Part shown: one piece after another, positions 23,121 through 34,180 of the stretch
How positions within the stretch are numbered: the first letter of the stretch is position 1
Layout: each line of letters opens with the position of its first letter
Origin: Sesamum alatum
Lineage: Eukaryota > Streptophyta > Magnoliopsida > Lamiales > Pedaliaceae
Length of the DNA stretch: 64,000 nt
Assembly: GCA_034509735.1 (NCBI GenBank)
Contig: JACGWO010000002.1
Span: 29,559,636 to 29,623,635, forward strand
Reading direction: 5' to 3'
Notes under the pieces: model-generated
The model's database searches: none
What the model saw: only the letters and a program-made list of their open reading frames with translations
Told to the model about the DNA's origin: nothing
Program-made: the position numbers and the translations under genes

Positions 23121-24206
23121 CCTGCCATGGACCGTTGCTAGATGGCTACCCATGGTAACGGGCGGATTTTAGGAATCCGACCAAGTCTAGCTGAATGGTG
23201 AGCTTAAAGAGTCACACACTATCCACACACACACTTAGTATTTAATTTGGAATTAAATATTGGAGTAAAGGAATGATTAAATTAGATTTAATCGGGTCCT
23301 ATATTTTCTTGGAGAAATTAATTCCTTCTATTTGATAAAGGGAATTAAATTAATAAATAGGATTTATTAAAAGGGTTGATTTAATGGGCTTAGAATAAAT
23401 AATAATATTTATTTATTATATTTATTCTTTTAGCCCTTTTGGAATATTTAATAGGATTTAAATATTCCATTAAAATCAACGGTTGAGATGGAAAGGGGAG
23501 ATGGAAGGCTAGGATTCGTTTGACTAGGTCAAACACTAGTTTGACTAGGACTTTGACTAAGTCAAAATCCTAGTCAAATTAGAGTTCTTAGAGTTGGAGT
23601 TTAAAGAGGATTAAACTCCTCCTCTATATAAACCTCTAGCTTCCAACAATTGTAGATTGATGATTCTTGAAAACACACACACAACACACACTCTCTCCTC
23701 TCCTCTCTCGTCCGCCCCTCTCTCTCTCTCTCACCAAGAAAATATTATTTTCTTGTTCTTTTGTTCTTGGAACAATTGAACTAAGGAAGATCGATCCCGT
23801 TAATTCATAACGCGTGGTTGATCTATCCTCTCCAATATAATACTTGTTCGTTGCTAGCACGACGTGCAAGAATACGTTGGTGGATCGTGTGTCACGATTT
23901 GGAGGATCTCAAGAACGAGATCTTGGTGCAAAACGGGGAACAACGCGAGTAGCCGTTGAAGACGAAAACGACAACGGGTAGGTCTCGTTTTAAGATTTTC
24001 GTCCCTCTTTATTTTTCAATCCTATGGCCTCCATGATGATTGTATGCTGTTTAAATCATGAGATAAACCGAACGCCCGGGAACCTCAAGGGCACACCCTT
24101 GAGCGTGTTCTTTTCAATTAAAAGCATGCCTTTTATTTTTGTAAATTATTTTTTATCGCGCTTCCGCATTCGCGCAATTCCCGGGACGATCCATCGATTT
24201 CTTTCA
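23121..24206 (+). repeat. B LTR right part (+), inverted relative to B2
   Basis: It starts in the shared CCATGG block and continues to the LTR end ATTTCTTTCA, with a TATA box at 23625-23632. It forms an inverted repeat with 21554-22637. At 24206 the exact LTR end abuts A LTR sequence, so it was probably a B LTR inserted into an A LTR. Confidence 0.85.
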
Positions 24207-24805
24207 ATTAATTATGTATATATATTAGAATATACAACACCAAGCATAAGTGATTCATTATTCATCTTTTTCTAGAAAAAAGAGAAGACAAAAAATCCCT
24301 CTCTTCTCTCTCAACTCTCGGCCCTCTCCCTCTGTCACACTTGTGTTCTTCACTTGATTTTGAATAAAGAAGAAGAACAAAGTAAGTTTAAGAGAGCACT
24401 AATTCATAGTGTTCTTCTCTTAAACCGATTCCTTCTTAAACCCGTTCTTTTCTAGCAAGAAGAACGTGTGTTTCTTCCGGTGTGGTGTGGATCACCTTTG
24501 GAGAATCCATATATTTGGATTTCGTGAGCAATACGGAGAAGGAACAACGCAAATAGCCGGGAGCATATGCTAAACAATCAAAGGTAACGTTTATTACGCT
24601 TTGATTGATTATATATATTTATCTATTCCTTATGTGTTTAATATTCATTTCCAATATTTACACATCCTACATCGAACGCCCGGTTGAGCACCCAAGGGCA
24701 CAACCCTCGGGATTCCTATTTTAAATTAGATTTGATTTAGTTTATGCACTTTTTCTCGCTTCCTCGCTTCCGCTCGCACTCCCGGGCGGATCCGCTTGTC
24801 CTTCA
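24207..24805 (+). repeat. A LTR right part (+)
   Basis: It runs from ATTAATTATGTATATATATT to the LTR end CTTGTCCTTCA and matches the last 600 bp of A LTRs. Instead of a primer site, RT coding sequence (AAAGCTTGG) follows at once. It therefore looks like the right end of an LTR inserted in pol whose left side was lost. Confidence 0.82.
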
Positions 24806-25248
24806 AAAGCTTGGTTGTCAACGCAATTCTCCATGAAGGATATGGGCAAGGCATCCTACATCCTTGGCATCAAGATCTACAGGGATAGATCTAGAAGGAT
24901 ATTAGGAATGGCCTAGTCTTCGTATAGTGAGAAGTCTTGAAGAGATTCAAGATGGAGAACTCAAAACGAGGATTCCTTCCTATGAGGCATGGCATTAAGT
25001 TATCCAAGAAGCAGTCTCCTAAGACTGATGAGGAGCTTAGACGGATGTTGGACATCCTCTATGCTTCTGCCGTAGGCAGCATACAGTATGTTGTTCAGTG
25101 CACTAGACCTGATGTGGCTTTCGCTTTAAGCGTAACAAGTCGATATCAGTCGTGTGCCAGAGAGGCACACTGGAGTGCAGTCAAGACTATCCTGAAGTAC
25201 CTGAAAAGGACTAAGGACATGTTCTGGATCTACGGCGGTGGAGAGTTG
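24806..25248 (+). pseudogene. A-family pol fragment (RT to RNase H), left half
   Basis: It encodes the end of RT and the start of the RNase H linker. Recognisable motifs are LSTQFSMKDMGKASYILGI, then KLSKKQSPKTDEEL, VGSIQY and ALSVTSRYQSCA. A stop and a frameshift lie near 24916-24937. It breaks at 25248 where element A3 is inserted and resumes at 37664 in the same orientation, so the two halves are one gene. It may be the lost 3' part of A1 pol, although RT N-terminal sequence is missing between them. Confidence 0.88.
25244..25248. repeat. TSD AGTTG, left
   Basis: AGTTG, found once in the intact pol sequence, is duplicated on both sides of A3. The other copy is at 37664-37668. Confidence 0.92.
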
Positions 25249-27465
25249 TGAAGGACAAGCGGATCCCCCGGGAGCGCGAGCGGAAGCGAGAAAGCGTGAA
25301 ATTGTGCGTAAATTTTAAATCAAATTCAAAATACGCAAATCCCAGGGGTGTACCCTTGGGTGCTCAACCGGGCGTTCGATGTAGGATGTGTAAATATTAA
25401 AACATATATTTAAGCACATAGGGCATAGATATATAAATGAAATCAATCAAAGCGTAATAAACCGTTACCTTTGATTGTTTAGCGTATGCTCCCGGCTACT
25501 TGCGTTGTTCCTTCTCCGGAATGCTCACGAAATCCAAACGTATGGATTCTCCAAAGGTGATCCACACCACACCGGAAGAAACACACGTTCTTCTTGCTAG
25601 AAAAGAACGGGTTTAGAAGGAATCAGTTTAAGAGAAGAACACTATGAATTAGTGTTCTCTTAAACTTACTTTGTTCTTCTTCTTGATTCAAAATCAAGTA
25701 AAGAACACAAGTGTGGGAGAGGGAGAGAGCACGAAAATTGAGAGAGAGGAGAGGATTTTTGTCTTCTCTTTTTCCAAGAAAAGATGAATAATGAATCACT
25801 TATGTTTGGTGTTGTATATTCTAATATATATACGTAATTAATGTGATTATTGGAATGTGTTTAGGTTCATCCAAGGATGTCTAGATTCATTCCAATCAAT
25901 CACCATCAATTCTTCAATCAAGCCTACCAAAATTTATGGTATGATCAAATCATACCAAAAGGGAAGAGCTTGATTGGAGTTTATTTGTCTCTTTCCAAAA
26001 GAGACAAGTCAACATACTACCTAGCATGTAACATGGCTGATTTTGCTTCCTCCAAGGGAGCATGTCAGCCATGTTTAATTAAGGAAAGAAGTCCAACTTC
26101 TTCCTATTCCAAATTAGGAATTATTTCTCCTCTCGGGTATAATTTAACGGACCGGGTTTTATTGTAATCTAATTACGACGAACCCAATATTAAATCCAAT
26201 TTAATGTCCACTTAAATTATTCCCGTTGATCTTTTAATCCAATTAAAAGATCCAACGTCTCAACATCTCAACTTTCCATATTTAATCGAAAATCCAATTT
26301 ACCGATTAAATGAAAGCCCGACACAATATCGGCCCGTCCATCCAATGGAGTTTCCCTTAAGTAATCCAATTACTTATTTTATCCTTCGAGATTGACTCCA
26401 AGTCGATCTCTCAACCTCCTCGGTGATTTGTGTGTGACCCTTTAGGTTCACCCTCAGCTAGACTTGGGCCCGTGTCCCACAAGGGCCCGTTACCATGGGT
26501 GGCCGTCTAGCAACGGTCCATGGCACTAGAGACTTGGTGAATTGGCGTGAACATTTAGGCGCCGAATCCGTACGGGTACGATCCTTCCGTCTACCGTCTC
26601 CCGGCCTTAGTCTAGGGTATGGAATTGGGCGTCGGTTCCCATCCTTGACTAGGCATCTATGCTTAATACTCGAGACCACGTATGCTTCATAGCGTCGACA
26701 CAGGAAACCATTCCCTGTTCGACCAACCACTGTGGCCACAGCTTCAAACAGCATGAACGTGTCTCCGAGTGCATAGGAGATACCTCTGTCACATACTGAC
26801 AGGGGACGGATCCTCTTCTTGGAATCCACCGTCCTCGCTACACATTCCGACTGCACTGGACAAGGCTTATGATAATCATCTTACAGAATGATTACCTCTC
26901 GCCAGATCCAAGATACAGCCGTCCTGTGCACGCGACTGCCATGATTCCTCAAGTCTGAGGATTACTCCCGTACTATCGGAACCGGGGAAAACCAATCATA
27001 CCGACCAAACCTCCAAGGCTTCCATATGATGATCCCCGCGAGTCAGTCCAGTCGGCTCGACCAAACCCATCACGATCATGTAGGCGTCCCACGCCCATCG
27101 CCGATGAAACACGACCCTCATCCAATGAACACGACTTTTGACGCAAGTCTCAATAGGACTCTCGATGCCTTGTCTCGAGGTCCTCGACTTGAAACGTTTC
27201 AGACCCAACTCTTAATCAGTTGGTTTCATGACCACCATCCAATGCGTGGCCCAACTGCACGAGTTGTTATCCATGGTCTGTGGGCTTTGTTGCGATATAA
27301 GTTAAAACACCGTTTTAACAAATGTAAGATGAGCGCAACAAAGAAGGTACCATTGGTGACGAACACTCATCTTATTCATCACATAATGATATTACATTTA
27401 CATCAAGTTGTCAGATAGGTTACAAATCGCCAAACCTATTGGCTTTCTGGTCACCTATTCTAACA
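25249..27465 (-). repeat. A3 3' LTR
   Basis: 2217 bp, + strand ends TGAAGGACAAGCGG and CTATTCTAACA. It holds the CTGTGGCCACAG palindrome at 26730-26741 and the shared CCATGG block near 26490-26535. Compared with the 5' LTR, the terminal 105 bp differ at many positions, while the next 300 bp differ at only about six. Confidence 0.93.
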
Positions 27466-27480
27466 ATCTCCCACTTGACC
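27466..27480 (-). promoter_or_regulatory. Polypurine tract of A3
   Basis: The minus strand reads GGTCAAGTGGGAGAT directly before the LTR start TGTTAG. Confidence 0.85.
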
Positions 27481-30400
27481 TAAAGCCAATCACCCATTGA
27501 GCTCGAACCTCTTATTCAGATGGTCAGTATGGGCAACTTGCGACATGGGCTCAGCAAGTGGATCTGCTATGTTTCTGCGGAGCTGACTCGGTCCAACCGA
27601 ACGTCACTCCTGCTATCCATCTCTCTAAGCAGATGGTAGCGTCTAAGAATATGCTTGGATCGTGATGAGATCTCGGTTCCTTTGCTAGCGCTATCGCCCC
27701 ATTGTTATCATAAAAGATAATTACAGGCTTAGCAATGCTAGGTACTACATCCAACCCTTGGATGTAGCTCATAAACCAAACTACTCCTTAGCAGCTTCCA
27801 AAGCCGCTATGTATTCGAAACTCTATGGTGGAGTCCGCCGTGGTAGCCTGCTTGGAACCCTTCCAAGTAACCACACCACCATTTAGTCTAAATACAAAAC
27901 TATACTGAGACTTGGCATCATCGTCATCCGACTGGAAGCTAGCGTCGCTATAGCCTTCCAGTATCAACTCTCCACCACCGTAGATCAAGAACATGTCCTT
28001 AGTCCTTTTCAGGTACTTCAGGATAGTCTTGACTGCACTCCAGTGTGCCTCCCCGGCACACGACTGATATCGGCTAGTTACGCTCAAAGCGAAAGCCACA
28101 TGAGGTTTAGTGCACTGAACAACATACTGTATGCTGCCTACGGCTGAAGCATAGGGGATGTCCAACATCCGTTTAAGCTCCTCATCAGTCTTAGGAGACT
28201 GCTTCTTGGATAACTTAATTCCATGCCTCATAGGAATGAATCCTTGTTTTGAGTTCTCCATCTTGAATCTCTTCAAGAATTTCTCAATGTACGAGGACTG
28301 GGCCATTCCTAACATCCTTCTAGATCTATCCCTGTAGATCTTGATGCCAAGGATGTAGGATGCCTCGCCCATATCCTTCATGGAGAATTGCGTTGACAAT
28401 CAAGCTTTAGTGGTACCCAACATCTTAGCGTCATTTCCAATGAGCAAGATGTCATCCACGTAAAGCACCAGAAACGCAACTGAGCTCCCACTGATCTTCT
28501 TGTATGCACAAGGATCAGAATCGTTCTTGATGAAATCATATCCCCTTATGACTTCATCAAAACATATGTTCCAGCTTTGGGAAGCTTGTTTGAGGCCATA
28601 GATGGACCTTTGGAGACGGCAGACCTTCTGCTCTTCTCCAACAGTTGTGAAACCTTCCTGCTGATCCATATAGATCTCTACCTCTACGAAACCGTTGAGG
28701 AAGGCCGTTTTCACATCCATCTGCCATATTTCATAGTCATACCCTGCTGCTATGGCAAGCAGTATCCGAATGGACTTGGCCATTGCTACGGGCGAGTAGG
28801 TTTCCTCAAAATCGACCCCGGGTCGTTGAGTGTAACCTTTCGCCACAAGCCTGGCTTTGAAGGTTGGAACCTCCCGATCAGCTCCAAGCTTACGTTTGTA
28901 GACCCATTTACACCCTACGGGTTTAACCCCTTTGGGTGGATCTACTAGGGTCCAAACCTTGTTTGTACCCATCGAGTCCATCTCAGATTTTATGGCCTCA
29001 AGCCACTTGTCCGAATCAATGTCCGACATCGCTTCTCCGTACGTCTTCGGATCATTATCCAACTGGCCAGTCAGGCCTAGAAATCCATACCTATCAGGTT
29101 CATGGGATACTCTGGCCGACCTACGGAGGACTGGAACAATATCAGTGGGAACTTCTGGCTCAGATGTCACTGCCGCCTCTTGGGGTGCCTCACTTGATTC
29201 CTCAAGGAGCACCTCATCGCGTCGACTATCCGATGGAAAACCTTTTTCCAAGAACACTGAGTTTCGCGAGACAAAAACCTTTTGCTCGGAGGGATCATAG
29301 AAATAATACCCCGCAGTTTCTTTTGGATAGCCAATGAACCTGCATAAACTAGACCTCGAGTCCAGTTTATCTCCTACTAATCTCTGGACATATGCGGGGC
29401 AACCCCACACTTTCAAGTATTTGTAGGAGGCAGGCTTGCCATGCCATATCTCATATGGCGTCTGGGATACCTTTTTAGATGGCGCCAAGTTCAAAACTTT
29501 GGCCGCCGTCTCAATAGCATATCCCCAAAAGGAAAGGGGTAGTTCGGTAAAAACTCATCATGGATCGAACCATGTCCAACAAGGTCCGATTCCTCCTTTC
29601 AAACACACCATTAAGCTGCGGTGTTCTAGGAGGGGTCCACTGAGAGAGAATCCCATTCTCTTTTAGATAATCAGTAAACTCACCACTCAAATACTCTCCA
29701 CCTCGGTCCGACCGAAGGGCTTTGATCTTTCGACCGGTTTGGTTCTCTACTTCAAGTCTGTATTCCTTAAACCTTCCAAAGGCTTCAGACTTGTACCTCA
29801 TCAGGTAAACATAACCATACCGTGAGTGATCATCGGTAAAGGTTAAGAAGTACGAGTACCCACCTCTAGCTTGAGTATTTAGTGGACCACAGACCACTGG
29901 CTAGCGTACTTTGTCCAACAAAGGGTTTCTTGGTCATCTTTCCCTTTAGACAGGATTCGCAGGTCGGTAGGTTGTCCAAATCGTCTATTTCTAGACTCTT
30001 TGAGTCCACCAACCTTCTTATCCTATCTTTAGAGATATGACCTAACCTCGCATGGCATATCTGTGCGTTATTACGATCATCACGTTTTCGTTTGTGTTCT
30101 GCAGTCATAATCCAATTAGACTGTTGAAGTATGTACAGACCGTTGACCAATGTACCAAGCAGATGAGAAATACCATCTTTGAAAAAAAATATTTTTATTG
30201 ATGGTAAATTCATATCCCTCCTTATCAAGGACCGGGATGGAAACAATGTTTTTAATCATGCTAGGTACATAGAAATAGTCATTCAGTACAATCCTAACAT
30301 GACTACTAATGGCTAACTCTAGTGATCCTACGGCCTCCGCAGCAACGGCCTTGCCATCACCTAGCCTCAGGATCATCTCATCCTTGGTTAGCCTTCTGCT

Positions 30401-31364
30401 TCTTTGCAGTGCCTGCAAATCATTGCAGATGTGAGCACCACACCCGGTATCAATACCCATGAAGTAGAATTAGTAATCATATTAACTTTAACCACAACAC
30501 ACCTGGGTTAGAGAGGAGTTGTGGGCACTCCCTCTTCCAATGCCCTTTCCCTTGGCAATGTATGCAGACATCATTTGCCTTGGACCGCTGAGAATCACGG
30601 GCCTTCCCTTTCCGTTTGCTCGGTCCAACCGGAGCAACAGGGACGCCTGGAGCGCGAGCAGGGGCCAAACCGTCTTCCCTTTTGCCCTTCTTCCTCTTCC
30701 AGTGTCCGGCCCTCTTGCCATTCGCCTTGGAGGTCGAAGCCTCTCCTATCAATACCGCCGGCACCGACTTGTGGGTCGTTGCCTCGTATTGGACCAGTAT
30801 GTTGATCAACTCATGAATAGACTTCTCAAGTCCGTTCATGTTATAGTTTACAACAAACGGGTCATAGGATGGAGGAAGCGATTGGAGGATCACGTCAATG
30901 CACGTGTCATTGTTAAGCCCAGCTTTAAGGTCCTCGAGTTTCTCCACTAGGGAGAGCATCTTGACCCCATGACTCTTTACAGACGCTCCTTCAGCGAGCT
31001 TGGTACCAAAGAATGCTTTTGTGGTGGTATATCTAATATGCCTATCCGGAACCGCATAAACCTCGTTCATGCGGAGCATTATGGCGGAGACGTTGTCCGG
31101 CCTCTCATACTGCTTCTGGATGTCGTTAGACATCGAAGCCAGTATGATACTGCATACTTTCCGGTTGTCCTCATGCATTTCTCGAACGTCAAACGTTCTT
31201 CAGGCGTGGACCCCTTCGGTAAGTTGCTCCGTGGCGGCTCATCCAAGACGTAGCCTTGGTTTCTCGAAACCGAGGACAATCCTCAGGTTTCTCAGCCAGT
31301 CCGAGTAGTTCGTTCCGTTGAATTTGTTAGTCTCAAGAATCATGGTTAATGGGTTCTTAGACAT
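27480..31364 (-). pseudogene. Copia gag-pol, copy A3
   Basis: The start ATG is at 31364 (MSKNPLTMILETNK). Single-base changes near 31260 and 31190 shift the GAG frame early. A 233-residue open stretch then covers most of GAG with CIHCQGKGHWKREC (about 30530-30570). Protease DTGCGAHIC is near 30450. HARLGH has Cys in place of the usual Trp before it, and CESCLKGK is present near 29950. A 26-bp deletion between GTCTGT repeats near 29895 removes the first integrase Asp and shifts the frame; SDRGGEYL and PQLNGV remain. RT is long and open with VLYVDDILLIGND near 28460, then a TGG-to-TGA stop near 28400. RNase H has DASFQSDDDD and a frameshift near 27800. It ends at 27480. It is full length in layout but inactive. 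Confidence 0.92.
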
Positions 31365-31735
31365 ATCTACATTATTAAAAAAATGTAAATCAGAAATTAG
31401 CAGATGATGGTAATACTATTGTTCAAGTTGAAGACTTGGTCTTTTAGTCTTTGACCCTCCCACTATTTATACGAAAGTCCGCCACTCTCAAGCGAAGTTT
31501 CGGGAAACCATTTCCTAGTGGGCTTGGGATCCACAAGCGTAATCTCCATGCCCCGCTTTTTACGATTCACATGAAGAAGACCTTGTGGGAGATATCCAAT
31601 ATCATTCTCATCCAATGAGATTCCCAAGATATTTTGCCTCACCTAATCACATGGTCCCGAGGACTCCAAGCGAACTATGTTACTCAGTGTTGGGCCCGAC
31701 CCATCAACCAAATCATGCCTCAAACTGTCGCCCCC

Positions 31736-31828
31736 CACGACTCGTGAGACAGGGAAACAGCGAGCGCAGTCTTTTTGTTCACAACAATAGTGCAGCTTTC
31801 CCCTAGTCCAAGTGTGCCACGACTCGTG
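31736..31828 (-). promoter_or_regulatory. Paired 11-bp palindromes in leader (A3)
   Basis: CACGACTCGTG on the + strand at 31736-31746 and 31818-31828, 82 bp apart, as in A1. The role is not known. Confidence 0.5.
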
Positions 31829-32794
31829 AGACCACACTTGGGTAGTGGTAGCTTCCTCACCACATTGCTATGGATGGAAGGCTCGGACAGACCAAAATAC
31901 CATTTTGATCCAAGTCCGTTTTGGGCCTAATATTTAATTTGGTCCAACCAAATGAGAGTTTGTATATGACCGAGACCTCATCACATTATTGTGTTTTAGC
32001 ATGCATAAATATCCAATATTTAAAGCGATAAATAAATACGCCGCATGCAGAAAACATAGCATACCCCTGTTTAGGATGATCACAAGCCCAATCTATGCGA
32101 CCCACTGAGCCCGCAGTGAGTCTATGGTCTGTCTAGGGTGGTCCTAAATTATTATAATAGTAATACACCCATTGTCATTCCAATGGGCCTTGTAGTGCTC
32201 TTGTTTCACGCCTTGATGCTCCTCCTTGGGGTCTCCGACTCCAAATGCTTGTTAAAATTGAAACCTCACCAATCCTATCTACTCTCATTACAACTGAAAG
32301 TAAATACATCGGTAATAAAGAAAACAAGCCTTAACATCATGAGGCTGAAAATACGGGAGATGATAGTCCCAAAACAAGAGGCACGCAGACCCCACCCAAC
32401 AGAAAATAAATAATCATACATCCATCCATACATAAGGTCTAGGGCTCTTGTGATCATCCCATGTTGATTCCATCAAACTCACATAACACAATTATTCCAA
32501 ATAATCATGCATAAATAACCAATGGATATTCCAAATACCCAAGTGATGTCCAACATCACAAAAGCATAAACATACAAATAATATGCAAAATTCAAATTTT
32601 AAATTTAATGGACATTTTAAACAATGCATCCAATGCATGTATTAATCCAAATTAATTAAGCAAATTTAATCCAAGGAATAATCCAATTATTCCAAAATCA
32701 AAAATGCAAAATTAATATATTTTTAGAATATTGTGCAGAAAATACAGAAAATCAAATTTTTCGGAAAAAAGTCGAAAAACGGCACAAAAACGGC

Positions 32795-32942
32795 CCAGCC
32801 GTTGTGCTGGCCGGCCGGCCGCACGCACAGGGCAGCGCTCGCGCGCGTATGCAGCAAGCCTGAGCGCGCTGGCCTCGGCCCAGCAGCGGTCGGCTGCGCA
32901 CAGCGCGCGCGCGCCCCTGCGCGTGGCCACTGCCGGCCCGAT
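32795..32942. repeat. GC/CpG-rich leader tract (A3)
   Basis: About 150 bp of GC-rich sequence with CGCGCGCGCGCC, next to a T-run, in the same place as in A1 and A4 but shorter than in A1. It is not coding. Confidence 0.85.
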
Positions 32943-33156
32943 CAATATATTTTTTTTTTTTAAAAACTGTTTCAGCACAATAACAATAATATTATTCTAA
33001 AAATAAGCATGTAATTTTAGATCCAACCTAACAAAATTAAGCATGCCAAAAGTCCATTAAATCCAAACAATTGAATCATCATATTATTCATATATTTATG
33101 TAATCTAACACGGCAATAAAGCCATTTAAAAGCAAGTAGATCATGCCAAACACATA

Positions 33157-33161
33157 GATCT
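33157..33161. repeat. TSD GATCT, left
   Basis: GATCT left of the solo C LTR. The right copy is 35399-35403. The A4 leader shows the unduplicated target, ATAGATCTATG. Confidence 0.92.
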
Positions 33162-33721
33162 TGAAAGAATGTGTGGATCGTCCCGGGAGATAAGCGCGTA
33201 TAGCGGAAGCGCGAAATAGTGTGTAATAAAATTACAAAACATAATTAAATGGAATTTTAAATCATGCATAATATACATAAACGAATCAAGGGGTGTGCCC
33301 TTGATTCTCCCGGGCGTTCAGTGTATCTCATGTTCAATAAAACACAACATGGAGGCCATAGAATTGAAACCAAAAAACGAAATTAAAGAACCTACCCGGT
33401 TGTAGTTTTGTCTTCGTTCGGCTACATGCATTGTTCCCCGTTTTGCACCAAGATCTCAAGGAGAGACCCTCTAAATCATCTCACTCGCTCCACCGGAAAG
33501 CAAACAACCCTTGTGCTAGCAAGAAATTATTTGGGGAGAAGAGACATCGATAGACGCTATGAATTAACGCAATCAATGTCTCTTATGTTCTTAACTTGAA
33601 TAAATCAAGAAGAACAAAGTATAATTCTTGGAGAGAAAAGAAGAGGATGGACGAAAATCTTGAGAGAGATGAGAGATGAGAGTTGTAGAGAACAGTAGGT
33701 GTGAGTGTGTGTTTTTTAAAG

Positions 33722-33729
33722 TATTTATA
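33722..33729 (-). promoter_or_regulatory. TATA-like box of LTR C
   Basis: TATAAATA on the minus strand. The same site occurs in the + strand C LTR at 47531-47538, followed there by an AC repeat. Confidence 0.45.
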
Positions 33730-33913
33730 GAAGATGGAATTCCTATTCCTTCTCAAACTCTTCCAAAGAGACACACTTTGACTAGGATTTTGACCTAGTC
33801 AAATCCTAGTCAAATTAGGCTTTGATTAAGTCAAATTAATCATGGCCCTTCATCTCATCATTCTCTAGATCAAATCTTGTCCATCCATTTTGATGGGCTT
33901 TATGGAATGGGCC

Positions 33914-34180
33914 TATTTAATTCTAAATTAAATATTCCCATGGACTTTATATTAAATCATATTAATATACTAAGCCCATTAATTAATTAATGGAAAGGAC
34001 TTATTTAATTCTAAATTAAATAGTCCCATGGACTTTATATTAAATCCTATTTAATATATCAAGCCCATTAATTAATTCCATAGAATGGGATTATTTAATT
34101 CTAAATTAAATAGTCCCATGGACTTTATATTAAATCCTATTTAATATACCACGCCCACTAATTAATTAATTCACCCTTTT
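33914..34180. repeat. Three-copy 90-bp tandem repeat in LTR C
   Basis: Units start at 33914, 34002 and 34092 with TATTTAATTCTAAATTAAAT and share CCATGGACTTTATATTAAAT. The other C LTR (45960-48109) has two units at about 47184-47360, so copy number changed within the family. Confidence 0.85.

Noticed and set aside
24207..24805. A LTR at 24207-24805 as the 5' LTR of the pol fragment that follows
   Set aside because: No primer site, leader or gag lies between. RT sequence begins directly at the LTR end, so it is an insertion or recombination border.
25877..26167. 97-residue frame MSRFIPINHHQFF... repeated in several LTR A copies (36067, 57895)
   Set aside because: It is antisense to the element, is broken in other A LTR copies (for example near 39600-39930), and has no recognisable domain. 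Similarity simply reflects LTR relatedness.
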